NCBI RefSeq assembly: GCF_947090775.1
Contig: NZ_OX352321.1
Location: 558,001-622,000 of the forward strand
Direction: 5' to 3'
From: Pseudarthrobacter sp. MM222
GTDB taxonomy: Bacteria > Actinomycetota > Actinomycetes > Actinomycetales > Micrococcaceae
DNA: 64,000 nt
Below, piece after piece: positions 40,310 to 48,402 of the stretch. Numbering within the stretch: position 1 is the first letter of the stretch; the number at the start of each line of letters is the position of its first letter. The notes beneath the pieces were generated by a model. The model made no database searches and was not told the DNA's origin. It saw only the letters and a list, made by a program, of their open reading frames with translations. Both the position numbers and the translations under genes were made by a program.

Positions 40310-42523
40310 ATGGCCAATAACCAGAACGCTGCAGTCCTTCCCGCCCCCAACTCCGCTCCTGCCGGTGCTTCCACCTCCGGTTCGGCCGGGGTATCCGGGA
40401 CCCGGGAGCAGGCCCAGGAAGTGCTGCGCGAGCTGGTCGGGCACCCGGCCGCGGAGTTCCATGACGGCCAGTTTGAGGCGGTTGAGGCCCTCGTCGACGG
40501 CGGCCGGCGGGCCCTCGTCGTGCAGCGCACCGGCTGGGGAAAGTCGGCCGTGTACTTTGTCTCGTCCCTGCTGCTCCGGCGCCGTGGTGCCGGGCCCACC
40601 CTGATCGTGTCCCCGCTGCTGGCCCTGATGCGCGACCAGGTGGCCGCCGCGGCCCGGGCCGGTGTACGCGCCGTCGCCATCAACTCCGCCAACCAGCTGG
40701 AATGGGACACGGTCCGCGAGCAGCTGGCTGCGGACGAGGTTGACGTCCTGCTGGTGTCACCGGAACGGCTCACCAACCCGTCCTTCCGCGAGAACCAGCT
40801 GCCGGAGCTGATCCGCCGCACCGGGCTCCTGGTCATTGACGAGGCGCACTGCATCTCGGACTGGGGCCATGACTTCCGGCCGGACTACCGCCGCATAGCG
40901 GACCTGATCACGCAGCTGCCGGATTCCGTGCCGGTGCTGGCCACCACCGCCACCGCCAACTCCCGGGTGGTCCACGACATCGAAGAGCAGCTGGGCTCCG
41001 GGGTGCTCACCATCCGCGGCGCCCTGGGCCGGGAGTCGCTGCGGCTGGGGGTGCTGAGCCTGCCGGACTCCCGCGACCGGCTGGGCTGGCTGCTGACGCA
41101 CCTGTCGGACCTGCCCGGCAGCGGCATCATCTATACGCTCACCGTGTCCGCTGCGGAGGACACGGCACGCCTCCTCGCCGAAGCCGGGCACGAGGTGCTC
41201 GCCTACACCGGGCGTACGGACCCCGCAGACCGGGAACGCGCGGAACAGCTCCTCAAGGACAACCAGGTCAAGGCCCTCGTGGCCACCTCCGCCCTCGGGA
41301 TGGGCTTCGATAAGCCGGACCTCGGCTTTGTCGTGCATTTGGGTGCCCCTTCGTCGCCGGTGGCCTACTACCAGCAGGTGGGCCGTGCCGGCCGTGGCGC
41401 CGCGAACGCCGATGTGCTGCTGCTGCCCGGCTCCGAGGACCGCGACATCTGGCAGTACTTCGCCACCGCATCGATGCCTTCGGAGGAAAAGGCCGCCGCC
41501 GTCCTGACAGCGCTCGCGGACGCGGGAACCGCCGTGTCCACCGTGGCGCTCGAGGCCCGCGTGGACCTGCGCCGGACACCGCTGGAGCTGCTGCTGAAGG
41601 TGCTGGCAGTGGACGGGGCCGTGGAACGCGTGGGCGGCGGCTGGCGCTCCACCGGCCAGCCCTGGACCTATGACGCCGAGCGGTACAGCCGGATTGCCGA
41701 GGCCCGGGTGGACGAGCAGGATTCCATGGTCATCTACCAGGACACCGCAGGCTGCCGGATGGAATACATCACCTCGGTCCTCGACGACGAGACCGCGCAC
41801 TCCTGCGGACGCTGCGACAACTGCGCCGGGCAGTGGTTCCCGGCAGACATTGCCGCCTCCGCCACGGAAGCCGCGGGCCAGACGCTTAGCCGCGCCGGCG
41901 TGCCGCTGGAACCGAGGCTGCAGTGGCCCAGCGGCATGGACCGCCTTGGCGTGAGCGTGAAGGGCAAGATCAAGCCGGAGGAAAGCGTGGCCGGCGGGCG
42001 GGCGCTGGCTCGTCTCACGGACCTTGGCTGGGGCGGCGCGCTGCGTGAGGCCTTCGCCGCGGGGGCGCCGGACCGCACGGTGGATCCGGGCATGCTGCAG
42101 GCCTGCGTCCAGGTCCTGCGGGAGTGGGGAGCCGGAGACGCCCGCACGCCGGGATGGAGCGGCGCCGGCCGGCCGGCCGCGATCATCAGTGTCCCGTCCC
42201 GGGGCAAGCCGGCGCTGGTGGATTCGCTGGCCCGCGGCATCTCCGAGATCGGCCGGATCCCCTACCTCGGCCAGCTGCAGCTCGAACACGGCGGCCCCAC
42301 GGGCGGGCGCGGCGGCAACAGCGCGTACCGGCTCGCCGGCGTCTGGGACCGGCTCGTGGTGGGGCCGGAACTGGAAGCGGCCCTCACCGGGCTGCAGGGC
42401 CAGAGCGTAATGCTCATAGACGACCTCGTGGACAGCCGCTGGACCGTGACTGTCGCCGGACGAGCCCTTAGGCTCGCGGGCGCCGGGGCGGTGCTGCCGT
42501 TGGTGCTTGGCCAGGCCGGCTGA
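40310..42523 (+). CDS. recQ: RecQ-type helicase with C-terminal phosphoribosyltransferase-like domain
   Basis: A 737-residue protein. The helicase core has Walker A VVQRTGWGKSAVYF, DEAHCISDWGHDFRPDY, ATTATANSRVV, TSALGMGFDKPDLGFVVH and QQVGRAGRG, followed by the zinc module with Cys in AGCRMEYI and CGRCDNC. From about residue 590 comes a different domain that ends with SVMLIDDLVDSRWTVTVAGR, the PRPP-binding signature of type I phosphoribosyltransferases as in ComFC. RecQ unwinds DNA 3' to 5' in repair. The tail may bind nucleotides or an unknown ligand. The 3' end overlaps the converging MFS gene by 56 bp. Confidence 0.88.
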   Translation: MANNQNAAVLPAPNSAPAGASTSGSAGVSGTREQAQEVLRELVGHPAAEFHDGQFEAVEALVDGGRRALVVQRTGWGKSAVYFVSSLLLRRRGAGPTLIVSPLLALMRDQVAAAARAGVRAVAINSANQLEWDTVREQLAADEVDVLLVSPERLTNPSFRENQLPELIRRTGLLVIDEAHCISDWGHDFRPDYRRIADLITQLPDSVPVLATTATANSRVVHDIEEQLGSGVLTIRGALGRESLRLGVLSLPDSRDRLGWLLTHLSDLPGSGIIYTLTVSAAEDTARLLAEAGHEVLAYTGRTDPADRERAEQLLKDNQVKALVATSALGMGFDKPDLGFVVHLGAPSSPVAYYQQVGRAGRGAANADVLLLPGSEDRDIWQYFATASMPSEEKAAAVLTALADAGTAVSTVALEARVDLRRTPLELLLKVLAVDGAVERVGGGWRSTGQPWTYDAERYSRIAEARVDEQDSMVIYQDTAGCRMEYITSVLDDETAHSCGRCDNCAGQWFPADIAASATEAAGQTLSRAGVPLEPRLQWPSGMDRLGVSVKGKIKPEESVAGGRALARLTDLGWGGALREAFAAGAPDRTVDPGMLQACVQVLREWGAGDARTPGWSGAGRPAAIISVPSRGKPALVDSLARGISEIGRIPYLGQLQLEHGGPTGGRGGNSAYRLAGVWDRLVVGPELEAALTGLQGQSVMLIDDLVDSRWTVTVAGRALRLAGAGAVLPLVLGQAG

Positions 42524-43967
42524 CCTCAGCTCCGGCGTGGCGGGGCAGCGTCAGGCTGTCCAGCGTGCTCAGGAGCATGATCGCCGCTATCGCCAGGAAC
42601 GCCGCCCGGTACGGTGCCACCGGATCCCCGCCTGCATCGACGGCCCCGCCCAGCAGCGGGCCGCTGACCTCGAAGACGCGGATCAGCAGGGCCCCGATCG
42701 CGATTCCCGCTGCCGCAGCGAGCTGGACAAGCGTCGCGGAAACGGCGTTGGCGGACGGCAGCTGGGCGGGGACGACGTCGGCGTACTGCACCGAGGCGTA
42801 GGCCGAGAACCCGATGGACCGGAAGGCCCCGCTGGCCACGAGCAGTGCGAAGATCAGCGGTTCCGGAGTACCGGCGTCGAGCAGGGCGCACAGCGCAAAG
42901 GTTGCCGCCGAGGCCAGGGACGCGAAGACCAACACGGGTTTGAAGCCGAAGCGACGGATGAGCGGGGTGGTGGCCGGTTTGATCCCGATGTTGCCTATGA
43001 ACACCGCCGCCACGAGGACTCCGGCGCGCAGCGGATCCCAGCCGAAGCCGTTCTGGAACATCAGTGGCAGCAGGAAGGGCACGGCGCTGATGGTCAGCCG
43101 GTAAATGAAGCCGCCGGTTGCCGTGGCGCGGAACGTCCGGGTGGCAAAGACCCCCAGGTCGAACAAGGGCGAGCGTGCCCGCAGCAGCCACCAGGCTGCA
43201 GCGCCAAGGAACAGCAGCCCTGCGGTGATGCTGAGGGCGGCCGAGGTGCCTGAGTCGTGGCCGCCGGCCAGCTCCAGGCCCACCACGAGGCACCCTACGC
43301 CCAGGGTCGTGAGGGACAGCCCGCGCCAGTCCAGGCGCCGCGTGCGGTCACCCGGGGCGGCCGGGACCAGCCGCAGCGCCGCGAGGAACGCCGCGAGGCC
43401 CAGCGGGAGGTTGATCAGGAAGATCCAGTGCCAGGACAGGAACGTCGTGAGGGCGCCTCCCACCAAGGGGGCGAGGACTGGTGCCAGCAGCCCGGGCCAC
43501 ACCAGATAGGCCGTCGCGCGGAGCAGATCTTTTTTGGCTGTTCCGCGGAGCACTACGAGGGTGCCCACGGGGACCATCATGGCCCCACCGGCTCCCTGCA
43601 GCACCCGGCTCAGGGTCAGCATGATCAGGTCCGGGCTCAGCGCGCACATCAGCGAGGCCACCGTGAACGTGGCGATGGCAAGGCAGAACACACGGCGCGC
43701 TCCGATGTGCTCGGCCAGCCAGCTGCTGAGCGGGATGCCCATCGCCACCGTCATCAGGTAGGCGGTCATGGTGATGTTGACGTCCGCTGACGGGACCGAA
43801 AAGTCAGCCGCGATGCTGGGGATCGCGGTGGTCAGGACGGTACCGTCCAGGAACTCCATAAAAAACGTCGCTGCGACCAGGAGGGCCAGGCGGGGACTCC
43901 ATTTGTCCGCAGGATTGCCTGCTGGACTCTCCGCGGGTGGGCCGGAAGGCGGCGGGGACTCGCTCAT
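42468..43967 (-). CDS. MFS drug exporter (DHA2/EmrB-QacA type)
   Basis: A 499-residue membrane protein with about 14 hydrophobic segments. LLVAATFFMEFLDGTVLTTA is the first segment with the family acidic residue, LSSWLAEHIGARRVFCLAIA is motif A, SRVLQGAGGAMMVPVGTLVV motif B, and APVLAPLVGGALTTFLSWHW motif C of proton antiporters. It likely expels hydrophobic or cationic compounds using the proton gradient. It has no regulator next to it. The end overlaps recQ on the other strand by 56 bp. Confidence 0.88.
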   Translation of the reverse strand: MSESPPPSGPPAESPAGNPADKWSPRLALLVAATFFMEFLDGTVLTTAIPSIAADFSVPSADVNITMTAYLMTVAMGIPLSSWLAEHIGARRVFCLAIATFTVASLMCALSPDLIMLTLSRVLQGAGGAMMVPVGTLVVLRGTAKKDLLRATAYLVWPGLLAPVLAPLVGGALTTFLSWHWIFLINLPLGLAAFLAALRLVPAAPGDRTRRLDWRGLSLTTLGVGCLVVGLELAGGHDSGTSAALSITAGLLFLGAAAWWLLRARSPLFDLGVFATRTFRATATGGFIYRLTISAVPFLLPLMFQNGFGWDPLRAGVLVAAVFIGNIGIKPATTPLIRRFGFKPVLVFASLASAATFALCALLDAGTPEPLIFALLVASGAFRSIGFSAYASVQYADVVPAQLPSANAVSATLVQLAAAAGIAIGALLIRVFEVSGPLLGGAVDAGGDPVAPYRAAFLAIAAIMLLSTLDSLTLPRHAGAEVSRPGQAPTAAPPRRPRA

Positions 43968-43997
43968 GCAGGCTCCGATGTGGCGCCGGGCTCCGCC

Positions 43998-45692
43998 CTA
44001 GGAGGCACGGCCGGATTCCGACGGCTCGGACTCGGCCACACCCGACTCGGCCAAAGCGGACTTGGCCGGACCGGACTCGGCCACACCGGACTCCAGCACC
44101 GCCATGGCCGCGTTGTGCCCGCCGATGGCGGAGACCGCACCGCCGCGCCGGGCGCCGGACCCGCAGAGCAGGATCCGGGGATCGTCCGTCGCGACGCCCC
44201 AGCGCTGCGCCGGGGTGCCCAGGGGTTGTCCGTCCTCCACGAAGGGCCAGTCAAGCCCGCCGTGGAAGATGTTGCCCCGCGGCATCCCGACGGCGCGTTC
44301 GATGTCCAGGGTGGTCTTCGTTTCGATGCAGGGCTGTCCGTCGGGGCCGGCCAGCAGCAGCTCCTCCACCGGTTCGGCCAGCACAGAGTTCAGCGACTTC
44401 AACACGGCGGCCTGCAGTTCAGCGCGCCGCTCCTCATTGTTCTCTTCGGTGATCAGCCGGTCCGGGACGTGCAGGCCGAACACAGTGAGGGTCTGTGCGC
44501 CGGCCGCCTGGAGCTCCGGGGACAGGATGCTCGGGTCGGTGAGGGAATGGCAGTAGATCTCGCACGGCAGCGGGTCCGGAACCATCCCGGAAGCCGCGGT
44601 GAGGTAGGCGGCGTCGAGCTGTGGCCAGGTCTCGTTGATGTGGAACGTTCCGCCGAAGGCCGCTTCCGGGCTGACGTTCCCGTCCAGCAGCCGGGGGAGT
44701 CGACTGAGCAGCAGGTTGACCTTGACCTGGGCGCCCTCACGGAGATGGTTCGGGTTCCGGGTAGCGGGCGCCGCGGCGGCGCCGGTGCTGCCGGACGCCC
44801 TGAGCCGGTCCAGCACCACTGGGGCCACGTTGGCGAGGACCCATCGGGCCGTGGCGTTATGCTCGACGCCGTCGTGGCGGTAGCTGACCGACCCGCCCGG
44901 ACGGACAGCGGTGACTTCGGCCGCGGTCAGGATCGTTGCTCCGGCGTCCCGGGCAGCGCGCTCCAGCTCCCCGGAGACCGCGCCCATCCCGCCGACGGGC
45001 ACGTCCCAGTCGCCAGTTCCGCCGCCGATCAGGTGGTAAAGGAAGCAGATGTTCTGCTGCAAATCCTCATCGCCGGCCCGGGCAAAGGTTCCGATCAGGG
45101 CGTCAGTCAGCACCACGCCGCGGACCAGGTCGTGCTGGAGCTCCTTGGCGATCACGGTCCCGATCGGCCGCTCGATCATGGCGTCCCATGCTTCCTCCGC
45201 GCCGGCTTGGACGGCCAGCGCGCGGGCCTCGGATCTGGTCCGCAGGGGCGCGGTCATGGTCGGCCAGAGGGCTTCGGTGAGTGTGCGGCAACGGGCGTAG
45301 AAGTCGTTGAAGGCCTCGAATTCCCCGGCCGGGGCGCCTGCGGCGGCAAAGGACGCGGCAGTCGCGGCGGCATCTTCGTTGTCGATCAGCAGCGCGCGGC
45401 CGGCGTCGTGCGGGTCCGGGGTGTAGGAGGAATACCGCCGCCGGGCCAGTTCGATGCGCAGGCCAAGCTCGTCGATGACCTGCTGGGGCAGGAGGCTGAC
45501 GAGGTAGGAGTAGCGCGAGAGCCGGGCGTCGACGCCGTCGAACGCCTGGGCAGACACCGCGGCGCCGCCGGCATGCTCAAGCTTTTCCAGCAGCAGGACG
45601 TTCCGGCCGGCCTTGGCCAGGTACGCTGCCGCGGCCAGGCCGTTGTGGCCGCCGCCTACGATGATCGCGTCAAACGCGTTGTTGCTCGACAT
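43998..45692 (-). CDS. Phytoene-desaturase-like FAD oxidoreductase
   Basis: A 564-residue flavoprotein started at the ATG at 45692. FDAIIVGGGHNGLAAAAYLA is the dinucleotide loop and LLLEKLEHAGGAAVSAQAFD the ribose end. GMGAVSGELERAARDAGATI matches the substrate-domain hinge, and ILLCGSGARRGGAVSAIGGH the C-terminal FAD segment. The overall type is the CrtI/PYROXD2 class. It is not beside carotenoid genes, so a carotenoid substrate is doubtful. The final ~30 residues are a five-residue imperfect repeat (ESGVA, ESGPA, KSALA, ESGVA, ESEPS) of recent origin. Confidence 0.8.
   Translation of the reverse strand: MSSNNAFDAIIVGGGHNGLAAAAYLAKAGRNVLLLEKLEHAGGAAVSAQAFDGVDARLSRYSYLVSLLPQQVIDELGLRIELARRRYSSYTPDPHDAGRALLIDNEDAAATAASFAAAGAPAGEFEAFNDFYARCRTLTEALWPTMTAPLRTRSEARALAVQAGAEEAWDAMIERPIGTVIAKELQHDLVRGVVLTDALIGTFARAGDEDLQQNICFLYHLIGGGTGDWDVPVGGMGAVSGELERAARDAGATILTAAEVTAVRPGGSVSYRHDGVEHNATARWVLANVAPVVLDRLRASGSTGAAAAPATRNPNHLREGAQVKVNLLLSRLPRLLDGNVSPEAAFGGTFHINETWPQLDAAYLTAASGMVPDPLPCEIYCHSLTDPSILSPELQAAGAQTLTVFGLHVPDRLITEENNEERRAELQAAVLKSLNSVLAEPVEELLLAGPDGQPCIETKTTLDIERAVGMPRGNIFHGGLDWPFVEDGQPLGTPAQRWGVATDDPRILLCGSGARRGGAVSAIGGHNAAMAVLESGVAESGPAKSALAESGVAESEPSESGRAS
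44010..44092 (-). repeat. 15-bp imperfect tandem repeats at the gene end
   Basis: Repeated GACTCGGCCACACCG-like units encode the ESGVA-type tail of the FAD oxidoreductase. They are low-complexity, in frame and probably variable in copy number. Confidence 0.7.
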
Positions 45693-45794
45693 GGGCCCAT
45701 CCTGCCATCCGGGCCGCGGGTTGGCCTCAGGTGTCCGGCACCCGGACGGGACGGCGGAGGGTCCTGGCGGAGTCCCGGAGCGCTCCGGGTACGC

Positions 45795-45822
45795 AAAAGG
45801 CCCCGGTCCAGGGACCGGGGCC
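45795..45822 (-). terminator. Terminator of tRNA-Ser(GCT)
   Basis: GGCCCCGGTCC pairs with GGACCGGGGCC, followed by TTTT on the minus strand, directly after the tRNA. Confidence 0.9.
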
Positions 45823-45827
45823 GAACG

Positions 45828-45915
45828 CGGAGACGGGGGGATTTGAACCCCCGGTGGAGTTGTGCCCCACACTTCATTAGCAGTGAAGCCCATTCGGCCG
45901 CTCTGGCACGTCTCC
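45828..45915 (-). tRNA. tRNA-Ser(GCT)
   Basis: An 88-nt tRNA with a long variable arm. The acceptor GGAGACG pairs with CGTCTCC, the anticodon loop CTGCTAA gives GCT, and the T-arm is GGGGGTTCAAATCCCCC. CCA is not encoded. No integrase or prophage gene is seen next to it. Confidence 0.95.
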
Positions 45916-46000
45916 AATTGCTAGTAACTAGCCAACCAAGGATACGCAGAAGGGGGCATGCAGTGCAAAACGGCTCCGGCCGGGCCGATCGCCCCCGCGC

Positions 46001-48304
46001 TCAGGCTCCGCTGCCCGCCAGAGCCCGCCACAGGAAATGCTGGCTGCGGCTCTGCAGCGCCGCCGCCTGCCGGTTGTCCGAGGCCCCCGCGTGACCGCCT
46101 TCCAGGGCTTCATGGAACCAGACATTGGGAATTCCCATGGCCTGCATCCGGGCGGCCATCTTCCGGGCCTGCACGGGCCCGACGCGGTCGTCCGAGGTGG
46201 CGGTCCAGATGAACGTTTCCGGGTACTCCACGCCGTCCTTGAGCAGGTGGTACGGCGAGAAGGTCTTGATGAAGTCCCACTGTTCGGGCACGTCGGGGTC
46301 GCCGTATTCAGCGATCCAGGAGTATCCGGCGGAGAGTTTGGTGTACCGGCGCATGTCCAGCAGCGGCACTCCGCAGGACACGGCTCCGAACAGGTCCGGG
46401 TACTGGGTGAGCATATTGCCCACCAGCAGACCACCGTTGGAGCCCCCCACGCAGCCGAGGCGCTCCCGGGAGGTGACGCCGCGGGAGATCAGGTCCAGGG
46501 CCACCGCGGCGAAGTCCTCGTAGGCCCGGTGGCGGTTCTCCTGCAGCGCGGCGCGGTGCCAGGACGGACCGTATTCCCCGCCGCCACGGATGTTGGCCAC
46601 GACGTAGACGCCGCCGCGCGTGTGCGGCCCGTCCCCCTCGGCGCCGAAGGACTCCTCGGTGCGCCGTTCCAGCCAGGCGCGGCCGACTGCGCCGCTGTAG
46701 GCCGGGGTCCGGGAAATCTCGAAGCCGCCGTAGCCGGAAAGCTGGGTCGGGTTCTGGCCGTCGAGCACCAGGTCCTTGGATGCCACCTGGAAGTACGGCA
46801 CCCGGGTGCCGTCCTTGGAGACGGCAAAGTGCTGCTGAACCTCATAGGCCTCCTCGTTGAAGAACGACGGCGAGGAGCGGATCACCTCGTGCGAGCTGAC
46901 CACACCCGGGCCGTCCTCGGCGGTTCCCGCCCGCTTCAGCGTCCCCCGGGTGAGGGTGCTGGGCGTGGTGAACCCGGTGGCCACGAGCCAGAAGTCGTTC
47001 CCGGCGCCAGGGGCTTCGCCCTCCGCCACCGGAGCGCTGCCGGTACCGCCGTCCGTGCCGTCGTCGTCGGAGTCGCCGGTTTCGTCTTCGTCGTCGACGG
47101 CGTAAGCGTTGACGTCGTGCAGCGGCGGGCAGGCATCCAGAACGGTCGAGGCCCAAGCGGCGTCCGTGCCCCGGCGCATCGGGTCCAGCACCCGGATCTC
47201 CGAGGACACGTCACGGAGCAGGTTCAGCAACAGGAAGTCCCGCGTCCAGCTCCAGGACTGCAACGACGTGTGGGCGTCGGGGCTGAAAAGCACAGCAAGA
47301 TCCCGGCTGCCGGCCAGGAAGTCCTCGAATCCGGCCGCAAGCAGGGACCCTGCCGGGAACACCTTCCCGTCGACAGTCCAGTCCTTCTGCGGCCGGAACA
47401 GCAGCCACTCGCGGTGCGAGCTCAGGTTCACGTCCGCCGGGACATCGAGCCGCACCCAGCTGCCGTTCCGCAGCACCGAGGTGTTCCGCTCGAAGAAGCT
47501 GATCCAGTCCACGGCGAAGGTCCGCTCGAAGCCGGGCGTGGAGTCGTGGGCGACGAGCGCCATCATGTGGTCCTCGGGTATCTCGAACACACGCTCCGCG
47601 GTAGCTAGGGAGCCGCCGCGGTGCAGTTTCACCCCGGTCCGGGCGTAGGAGGAGGTGGTGCTGGGCAGCCCCTCGGCCGTCGTGGCCACCAGCAGGGTGT
47701 CCGCGTCGAGCCAGGAGGCATTGCCCTTGGCCGTGGGCAGGTCGAAGCCGCCGGCGGCGGGGTCCACGAAGCTGCGGGACTCGACGTCGAACTCGCGGTA
47801 GCGGTTGGCGTCGCCGCCGTCGGGGGAGAGGGCCAGCAGGGCCCGCCGGTGCGGCTCGCCGCTTCCCGGCCGGAGGAAGTTGGCGCCGTGGAAAACCCAT
47901 TCCTCGCCCTCGGACGCGGCCAGGGCGTCCACGTCCAGGAGGATGTCCCACTCCGGTGATCCGCCGCGGTAGCTCTCCCAGCTGGTCCGGCGCCACAGGC
48001 CCTTAGGGTTGTCCCGGTCTTTCCAGAAGTTGTAGTACCAGTCGCCGTGCTTGCCGACCATCGCTATCCGGTCGGTCGAGTCCAACACTTCCAGGATGCT
48101 GCCCTCGAGTTCCGCGTACTGCGCGTCCTCGAGCAGGTCCTCGGTCCGGGCGTTCTGTTCTCGGACCCAGGCCATTTGTTGCTCGCCGTGAATCTCCTCG
48201 AGCCAGATGTTCTCATCGATGGGTTCAGGGGCGGTGCCTCCACCGCCGACGGGTCCGGAAGGGTGGCCGGACGCGGGCGGGTGAGCAGCTTCGGTGGTGG
48301 TCAT
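46001..48304 (-). CDS. Prolyl oligopeptidase family (S9) serine peptidase
   Basis: A 767-residue cytoplasmic peptidase started at the ATG at 48304 behind GGATGGAAA. The N-terminal part is a seven-bladed beta-propeller, with an acidic insert (VDDEDETGDSDDDGTDGG, about residue 400). The C-terminal alpha/beta-hydrolase has VYVVANIRGGGEYGPSWHRA, the nucleophile elbow CVGGSNGGLLVGNMLT, and the late Asp (TATSDDRV) and His (ALEGGHAGASD) of the triad. It cleaves short proline-containing peptides. No neighbouring gene suggests a specific substrate. Confidence 0.9.
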   Translation of the reverse strand: MTTTEAAHPPASGHPSGPVGGGGTAPEPIDENIWLEEIHGEQQMAWVREQNARTEDLLEDAQYAELEGSILEVLDSTDRIAMVGKHGDWYYNFWKDRDNPKGLWRRTSWESYRGGSPEWDILLDVDALAASEGEEWVFHGANFLRPGSGEPHRRALLALSPDGGDANRYREFDVESRSFVDPAAGGFDLPTAKGNASWLDADTLLVATTAEGLPSTTSSYARTGVKLHRGGSLATAERVFEIPEDHMMALVAHDSTPGFERTFAVDWISFFERNTSVLRNGSWVRLDVPADVNLSSHREWLLFRPQKDWTVDGKVFPAGSLLAAGFEDFLAGSRDLAVLFSPDAHTSLQSWSWTRDFLLLNLLRDVSSEIRVLDPMRRGTDAAWASTVLDACPPLHDVNAYAVDDEDETGDSDDDGTDGGTGSAPVAEGEAPGAGNDFWLVATGFTTPSTLTRGTLKRAGTAEDGPGVVSSHEVIRSSPSFFNEEAYEVQQHFAVSKDGTRVPYFQVASKDLVLDGQNPTQLSGYGGFEISRTPAYSGAVGRAWLERRTEESFGAEGDGPHTRGGVYVVANIRGGGEYGPSWHRAALQENRHRAYEDFAAVALDLISRGVTSRERLGCVGGSNGGLLVGNMLTQYPDLFGAVSCGVPLLDMRRYTKLSAGYSWIAEYGDPDVPEQWDFIKTFSPYHLLKDGVEYPETFIWTATSDDRVGPVQARKMAARMQAMGIPNVWFHEALEGGHAGASDNRQAAALQSRSQHFLWRALAGSGA

Positions 48305-48389
48305 TTTTCCATCCAAGCAACATCTTCGCGCCGCTAGCAAGTCAAGCGTCCGTCGGCGACCGTCGGTAAAGCGGCATGCCGGTTGCCGA

Positions 48390-48395
48390 TACGCT
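48390..48395 (+). promoter_or_regulatory. -10 box for a leaderless start at 48403
   Basis: TACGCT followed by seven bases and GTG. It favours this GTG over the ATG at 48376 for the FAD/NAD(P)-binding protein. Confidence 0.4.
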
Positions 48396-48402
48396 GGATG
48401 CC

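Noticed and set aside
43980-46094. 704-codon open frame opposite the FAD oxidoreductase and across tRNA-Ser(GCT)
   Set aside because: It runs through a tRNA and mirrors a well-supported flavoprotein; no motifs of its own.
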